This document shows positions 6,174 to 10,313 of a stretch of 10,313 bases of DNA, piece after piece. Made by a program: the position numbers and the translations under genes. Location of the stretch: positions 1 through 10,313 of the forward strand of contig CAUUKX010000076.1 in assembly GCA_963545585.1 (NCBI GenBank). Reading direction: 5' to 3'. Every line of letters starts with the position of its first letter. The stretch's first letter is position 1. The notes under the pieces are model-generated. The model was not told where the DNA came from and ran no database searches. It was given only the letters and a program-made list of their open reading frames with translations. Source of the stretch: W11650 sp963545585 (GTDB taxonomy: Bacteria > Bacillota > Clostridia > Lachnospirales > Vallitaleaceae).

Positions 6174-8336
6174 TTATTCTTCTGTCTCGGCCTCAATCTT
6201 ATGCCGGCCTTTAAGCAGATACCACAGCGGGCTGGCCACAAAAATCGACGAATAGGTACCAGAAATGATACCGACTAACAGCGGCAGCGTCAGCGCCTGC
6301 ACAGAAGCGTTGCCCATAATATGCAAAGCCAATACCATAATCAGCGTTGTCAGCGAAGTATTAATGGACCGGCTGACGGTTTGGCTGACACTGGCGTTAA
6401 TCAGTGCCTTATAGTTGCGCTGTTCCATCTTTCTTTGATTTTCTCTGATTCGGTCAAAAACAACAATCGTATCATTGATGGAATAACCGACAATCGTCAG
6501 CATTGCCGCCACAAAGGAATTGTTAATCGGCACAAACAGAACCGAATAGACCATAAAGACCACGAGAACATCATGCAGCAGTGCAATAATTGCAGCCACA
6601 CCAAAGGTAATATCCTTAAACCGGAACCAAATATAAATCAACATCAGCACTGATGCAACCAGCACCGACAGAACCGCGTTCCGGCGCATTTCACCGCCGA
6701 TGGTGGCACCAATGGTTGACGACTGAATCTCCTGATCGGTAATACCATATTTGGCAGCCAATGCCTCATTCAGCTTTTGTCTTTGCTCCCCGGTCAGCGT
6801 TCTGGTCTTAATAATGAACTGCGATTTGCCGTCCAATCCCTTAACTGTATTTAACTGAGCCGAAGTTTCGCCGGTTGCCTCCTGAATCAGCGGCAGGACA
6901 TCGGCCTGAAGCTCGTCAATCGACTGATAGCTCTTATCAACCGATACGACGGTTGAAGTACCGCCGGCAAACTCAATATCATAGTTAAGCGTTTCGCCCT
7001 TGCTGCTGCTGTTGACAGGCAGGAATACAAAGCCTAAAACAATCAGCACAATCGATAAAGCAAAAAATCTGAGTCTGGCTTCCACAAAATGATATATCTT
7101 CCGCGGTTTTTGCTCCTCTTCGCTTTTAGTTTTCGGCTTCCAGCCCAAAGCTGCTAAGCCGTCCAGCAAAGTTCTGGTAACGACTAACGAAGTAAACATC
7201 GACACAATGATACCAAGCGCCAGCGTAATGGCAAAGCCGCGAATCGTTCCGGTGCCCATGACATACAGCACGGCCGCTGCAATCAGGGTAGTGATATTGC
7301 CGTCGACAATTGACGACAGCGCTTTGTTAAAACCGGCCTTTAACGCTGCCTGAATATTTTTGCCTTCCCGCAGTTCTTCCCGAATCCGGGCAAAAATGAT
7401 AACATTGGCATCCACCGCCATACCAACCGATAGAATCATACCGGCGATTCCGCCCAAAGTTAAGGTAATATTACCCAAGCTCAAGATCACAATCACCAGT
7501 GCCGAATAAAAGACCAAAGCCACCGATGCTGCCAAGCCCGGCACGCCATAAAAAACAATCATAAACAAGAAAATTAAAGCAATCCCGATTGCACCTGCTT
7601 TTAAGGAAGTTGCAATCACGTCCTGTCCCATTTTGGCGCCGACGATATTGGAACGCAACTCCTGCAATTCCAAAGGCAGCGCACCGATTCGAATAAAAGA
7701 TGCCATCCGGTTAGCAACATCATGATTTTCCATATTGGTAATAACTGCCCGGCCGCCGGATATTTTTTGCTGCACATTCGGCGAAAGCAAAACCTGATTA
7801 TTATACAGAATATGAATGACCTTGCCGATATTGGCGCCAGTTGCTTCCTCAAACTTCTTAGCGCCTTCATCCGTCATTTCCAAAGCAATCTCATAAGATC
7901 CGCTGACACTTTGGGTTGATTTTTGCGGCTGCGCATTTTTAATGTCTGCTCCGGTTAAAATCACCTTGCCAGTTTCATCGGCAAAAGCCAAACTGCCCGG
8001 CGTTCCCAACTCTTGCAAAATCTTTTCCGGGTCGTTGACATTGGGAATATCAACATTGATCCGATTTTCACCTTCGCGATACACTTCGTATTCGGTGTAG
8101 CCGCTGTCGGTGATTCTGCGCTCTAATTTAAAAATCGTATCACTGATCGCTTCCTTACTGGGGTTGGGGGTAACGGTTTCATAGGTAATGCTGACACCGC
8201 CGGCCAAGTCAAGACCCAGCTTGATATCCCTAATGCTGCCGATTTGCTTGCTGCCAAATCCCATGGCGGCCGTATATACGGCAATTGCCAGCACCAGCAG
8301 CGCCACTAAAAATTTGGTCATTTTCTGTTTTTTCAT
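6174..8336 (-). CDS. secDF: Fused protein-export membrane protein SecDF
   Basis: A 720-residue fusion of SecD and SecF, as in many Firmicutes. It assists Sec-dependent export at the outer face of the membrane, using the proton motive force. The SecD half has a first helix at about 8-26, LGLDLAGGVSI (40-50), a large extracytoplasmic domain to about 240, and a helix bundle with VGMAVDANVIIFARIREE at about 304-321, including the proton-relay-type Asp309. The SecF half begins near residue 430, repeats the pattern as NYDIEFAGGTS (451-461), and has VGYSINDTIVVFDRIRE at about 616-632 with Asp622. Twelve membrane helices are expected. The start ATG has AGGAGG 11 bases upstream. A near-consensus promoter lies about 40 bases upstream, and metNIQ follows 49 bases downstream, probably in the same transcript. 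Confidence 0.97.
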   Translation of the reverse strand: MKKQKMTKFLVALLVLAIAVYTAAMGFGSKQIGSIRDIKLGLDLAGGVSITYETVTPNPSKEAISDTIFKLERRITDSGYTEYEVYREGENRINVDIPNVNDPEKILQELGTPGSLAFADETGKVILTGADIKNAQPQKSTQSVSGSYEIALEMTDEGAKKFEEATGANIGKVIHILYNNQVLLSPNVQQKISGGRAVITNMENHDVANRMASFIRIGALPLELQELRSNIVGAKMGQDVIATSLKAGAIGIALIFLFMIVFYGVPGLAASVALVFYSALVIVILSLGNITLTLGGIAGMILSVGMAVDANVIIFARIREELREGKNIQAALKAGFNKALSSIVDGNITTLIAAAVLYVMGTGTIRGFAITLALGIIVSMFTSLVVTRTLLDGLAALGWKPKTKSEEEQKPRKIYHFVEARLRFFALSIVLIVLGFVFLPVNSSSKGETLNYDIEFAGGTSTVVSVDKSYQSIDELQADVLPLIQEATGETSAQLNTVKGLDGKSQFIIKTRTLTGEQRQKLNEALAAKYGITDQEIQSSTIGATIGGEMRRNAVLSVLVASVLMLIYIWFRFKDITFGVAAIIALLHDVLVVFMVYSVLFVPINNSFVAAMLTIVGYSINDTIVVFDRIRENQRKMEQRNYKALINASVSQTVSRSINTSLTTLIMVLALHIMGNASVQALTLPLLVGIISGTYSSIFVASPLWYLLKGRHKIEAETEE

Positions 8337-8375
8337 TCTTTTTTCTTCCTCCTGTCGGTAAAAATCTCAAACTCC

Positions 8376-8404
8376 ATTATAATCACTGCTCCCCGGATAG
8401 TCAA
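8376..8404 (-). promoter_or_regulatory. Strong sigma-A promoter of secDF (and probably metNIQ)
   Basis: On the minus strand, TTGACT (8399-8404) and TATAAT (8376-8381) are separated by exactly 17 bases: 5/6 and 6/6 matches to consensus. Transcription should start near 8369, about 33 bases before the secDF ATG. The -35 box begins only a few bases after the preceding gene's terminator stem. Confidence 0.85.
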
Positions 8405-8408
8405 GTAA

Positions 8409-8450
8409 AATTCCGCTCTCCATCTGGCTTCGCAAGCGGAAGGCGGAATT
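8409..8450 (-). terminator. Probable terminator of the SLH-glucosaminidase gene
   Basis: AATTCCGC (8409-8416) and GCGGAATT (8443-8450) are perfect inverted arms. Within them is a small GCTT-CGC-AAGC hairpin (8427-8437). On the minus strand the 3' arm ends in GCGGAATTTTA, giving a short T-run. The element lies 47 bases after the upstream gene's stop and directly before the secDF -35 box. The T-run is weak, so termination may be partial. Confidence 0.55.
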
Positions 8451-8496
8451 GACTGAACTAAACTTTCCTGAAAGCGCTGTCAGTTTTATCCTGAAT

Positions 8497-9810
8497 TTAT
8501 TTTCCGGCTGTACCGACTGCCTCAATTTCCTGCAGCATTTGATAAATTTTGCGGTGATAATACCACGACGGTGCCCATTTGCCGCTTAAATCGGAAAGCA
8601 TTACCGCCGTACCTTTTAAAAACGGAAAATGTCTCGGATCAGGCGTATCGGCTTTGGGATAACCCGCCAGACCGGCATACAGCGCGGTATGATCGGTATG
8701 CGCCTCAATCCCTTCCCGCCAATCGGCAAAGCGTTTATGCGAACCGGCAACAAAGCCGTCTCCGCCCTCGGTCACCTTTAAACCGCAAGGATTATGAAAA
8801 GAAGTATCCAAGCCCGCCATACTGGATACCTTATATAAAAATCCGGTTTCATGGCACATCTGCGCATATTGAATCACAGGATTTAAGCCTTTTTTCTGGC
8901 AAACTTCAAAATAAATATCGATCAACGCCAAGCCTTCCTCCGACATGCCCTTGCGTGCGGCCCACAGATAAAGCTGCTCCCTGGTCGCAGTAGCCGAACC
9001 AGCTAAAAAATAAGGCTTTTCATCGGGAAATTCTGGTTTAACCGCTTCGCTGACTTCGGCCAGTGAAGACGGCTTTTGCCGGGTCAGCGGCAGGGTGTTA
9101 TAATCTTCTTTTTTAACAGATTTTTCAACCGCCAAATCCGCCGACTTCGGTTCGGCTGGGGCATCTGTCAGTGCCAGTTCCGCCAAAAGCGCCTGCGCCT
9201 TACTAAAAACGCCTTTGTTCATCAATTCTTCGGCCAGCATTTTGCCGCCGGCGGTCTTGGTGTTCAAAGCAGTATAGGCCACTTTGACCGCATCTTTCCG
9301 GTAAAAAGGATTGATTGACCAGTTAGACAACTGGCTTTCATTGACTAAGTTTTTAGACATAGCAAACAGCTCCGGCTGATTCCAGACAAAATCAGCCGAA
9401 TCGTCCACGCCGTCTCGATAGCCCATCGCCCGCAGCATATAGGTCAAAAATGCATACGACTGGAGCGACACCTCCGGTGCAAACGTATTCTCGCTCACCC
9501 CCTTGGTAATCCCCTGCTGATAGGCATAATAAACATAAGGCTTGCCCCATTCCGGAACATCGGTGAAAAACTCCGTTTCCGGCTGAAAGCGCAAAGCATT
9601 CTGCTCCTCGCCCAAAAGCCGGAGCATTATCACCAAGCCCTCTAATCTCGTCGGCTGACGCTCTAACTCAAAGCCCTGTTCGGTTCCCCGAAAAACGCCC
9701 AAAAGTTTGAGTTTATTGGCGTATTCCTCCTCACCAGCCGCCGAAGCTGTCACCGAAAACAACGCCAAAACGCTGATCAGCGCCATTACTTTAATCAAAA
9801 ACTTATTCAT
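8497..9810 (-). CDS. Secreted SLH-domain protein with a C-terminal glucosaminidase-like domain
   Basis: A 437-residue exported wall protein. The signal peptide covers about residues 1-24 (MNKFLIK, hydrophobic core, cleavage likely after TASA). Residues about 29-71 and 81-130 look like S-layer homology repeats (for example FTDVPEWGKPYVYYAYQQG, then ITKGVSENTFAPE), with a weaker third at about 140-185. SLH domains anchor proteins to secondary wall polymers. A Ser/Pro/Glu-rich linker runs to about 270. Residues about 278-430 resemble the glucosaminidase fold of bacterial autolysins: GLNPVIQYAQMCHETGF with probable catalytic Glu321, then NPCGLKV and FADWREGIEAHTDH. It probably trims peptidoglycan glycan strands during growth or separation, but the exact bond cut is not certain. 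The ATG has AGGAAG a few bases upstream. A possible -10 (TATTAT, complement of 9843-9848) has no good -35. Confidence 0.85.
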   Translation of the reverse strand: MNKFLIKVMALISVLALFSVTASAAGEEEYANKLKLLGVFRGTEQGFELERQPTRLEGLVIMLRLLGEEQNALRFQPETEFFTDVPEWGKPYVYYAYQQGITKGVSENTFAPEVSLQSYAFLTYMLRAMGYRDGVDDSADFVWNQPELFAMSKNLVNESQLSNWSINPFYRKDAVKVAYTALNTKTAGGKMLAEELMNKGVFSKAQALLAELALTDAPAEPKSADLAVEKSVKKEDYNTLPLTRQKPSSLAEVSEAVKPEFPDEKPYFLAGSATATREQLYLWAARKGMSEEGLALIDIYFEVCQKKGLNPVIQYAQMCHETGFLYKVSSMAGLDTSFHNPCGLKVTEGGDGFVAGSHKRFADWREGIEAHTDHTALYAGLAGYPKADTPDPRHFPFLKGTAVMLSDLSGKWAPSWYYHRKIYQMLQEIEAVGTAGK

Positions 9811-9915
9811 AACTTCCTTTCCTTTGTTTCAATTTTGTGCCCATAATACAAGACTGCTTCCGATTTTACCGGTGCGGGCCTTTACCAAAGCATGCGCCGG
9901 CTTTATATTGTCAGT

Positions 9916-9944
9916 GCGTCAAAAGATGATAAATCCTTTTGCGC
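9916..9944 (-). other. Imperfect hairpin in the asd-SLH intergenic gap
   Basis: GCG-T-CAAAAG (9916-9925) pairs with CTTTTG-CGC (9936-9944), with a one-base bulge and a 10-base loop. It lies about 40 bases after the asd stop on the minus strand. No T-run follows, so it may mark a transcript 3' end but is not a convincing rho-independent terminator. Nothing else is recognisable in 9811-9982 apart from a weak -10 box for the downstream gene. Confidence 0.3.
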
Positions 9945-9982
9945 TAAGCCCCGCTCGGATTTTCCCCCTTTTCGCGCTTTCG

Positions 9983-10313
9983 CTATTTCAAGTATCCCTG
10001 CGCCTTCAACAATTCAGCAATCAACACCGCTCCACCGGCTGCACCGCGTAAAGTATTATGCGATAAGCCGATAAAACGGTAATCAAAAATAGTATCCTCC
10101 CGCAGCCGGCCGGCTGATACCGCCATGCCTTTTTCCATGTCCCGATCCAAATGCGTCTGCGGCCGGTCATTTTCGGTAAAGTAATGAATAAACTGTTGCG
10201 GTGCCGACGGCAGTTCCAATTCTTGAGGCAGTCCTTTAAACTCGGCCAACGCCTTTATGATTTCCTCTTTTTCCGGCTTTTGGCCAAAGCGGACGGAAAA
10301 CGTAGCCAAATGT
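9983..10313 (-). CDS. asd: Aspartate-semialdehyde dehydrogenase, C-terminal part
   Basis: The last 109 codons are in the window; the gene continues past the right edge. The enzyme reduces aspartyl phosphate to aspartate semialdehyde with NADPH, the branch point for lysine/diaminopimelate, threonine and methionine synthesis. The visible part starts with HLATFSVRFGQKP and carries DRDMEKGMAVSAGRLR and FIGLSHNTLRGAAGGAV, ending in AELLKAQGYLK. These are the C-terminal signatures of the archaeal/fungal-type Asd family ('LDRD..KGM.V.VGR', 'LSHNT.RGAAG'), which also occurs in Clostridia. The catalytic cysteine would lie upstream, outside the window. The first Leu codon near the edge (TTG at 10309) is internal, not a start, since the conserved His before it is also in frame. 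Confidence 0.93.
   Translation of the reverse strand, partial: HLATFSVRFGQKPEKEEIIKALAEFKGLPQELELPSAPQQFIHYFTENDRPQTHLDRDMEKGMAVSAGRLREDTIFDYRFIGLSHNTLRGAAGGAVLIAELLKAQGYLK

Noticed and set aside
9892..10074. Plus-strand open frame starting MRRLYIVSASKDDKSF in the asd-SLH gap.
   Set aside because: It has no ribosome binding site and runs antisense into the conserved C-terminus of asd.

Overview
The window looks like chromosomal DNA of an anaerobic Firmicute of the class Clostridia, possibly Lachnospiraceae-like. The signs are moderate GC content, strong AGGAGG-type ribosome binding sites, sigma-A promoters with TGn-extended -10 boxes, a fused SecDF, an SLH-domain wall protein and an S1-type gene. 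The genus cannot be fixed from this sequence. Almost everything is read from the minus strand; the one clear plus-strand gene is a small membrane protein near position 2500-3150.

Layout from left to right. (1) The 5' end of a ribosomal-protein-S1-like gene runs off the left edge, with its own promoter. (2) DNA topoisomerase III (topB) starts at a TTG codon; a good promoter sits inside the longer open frame and so argues against the upstream ATG. (3) Divergent from topB is a DUF1275/YoaK-type membrane protein. (4) Converging on its 3' end is a 73-codon remnant. It begins as a TetR repressor DNA-binding domain and continues in frame into what looks like an internal piece of a MATE efflux transporter. 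It is most simply read as a deletion scar of a tetR-MATE pair. Upstream of it are two palindromes of the form ATGAAT-N12-ATTCAT, likely the old operators. (5) A long structured terminator follows the next operon. (6) secDF, metN, metI and metQ are collinear on the minus strand, driven by a near-consensus promoter at about 8376-8404, with metN and metI overlapping by one base. (7) A secreted SLH-domain/glucosaminidase-like wall protein comes next, with its terminator directly upstream of the secDF promoter. (8) The 3' end of aspartate-semialdehyde dehydrogenase (asd) runs off the right edge.

Functionally the window mixes protein export (SecDF), methionine uptake (MetNIQ), lysine/threonine/methionine precursor synthesis (Asd), envelope remodelling and DNA topology. 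Methionine uptake sits behind a secretion gene with only 49 bases between them. No SAM riboswitch or T-box fits in that gap, so metNIQ is probably co-transcribed with secDF, or is controlled by something not obvious here.

I do not see a new defence, mobile or biosynthetic system. The most informative unusual item is the TetR/MATE fusion remnant with its retained operator-like palindromes. No stretch longer than 300 bases lacks a gene. No tRNA, rRNA, CRISPR array or insertion sequence was seen.
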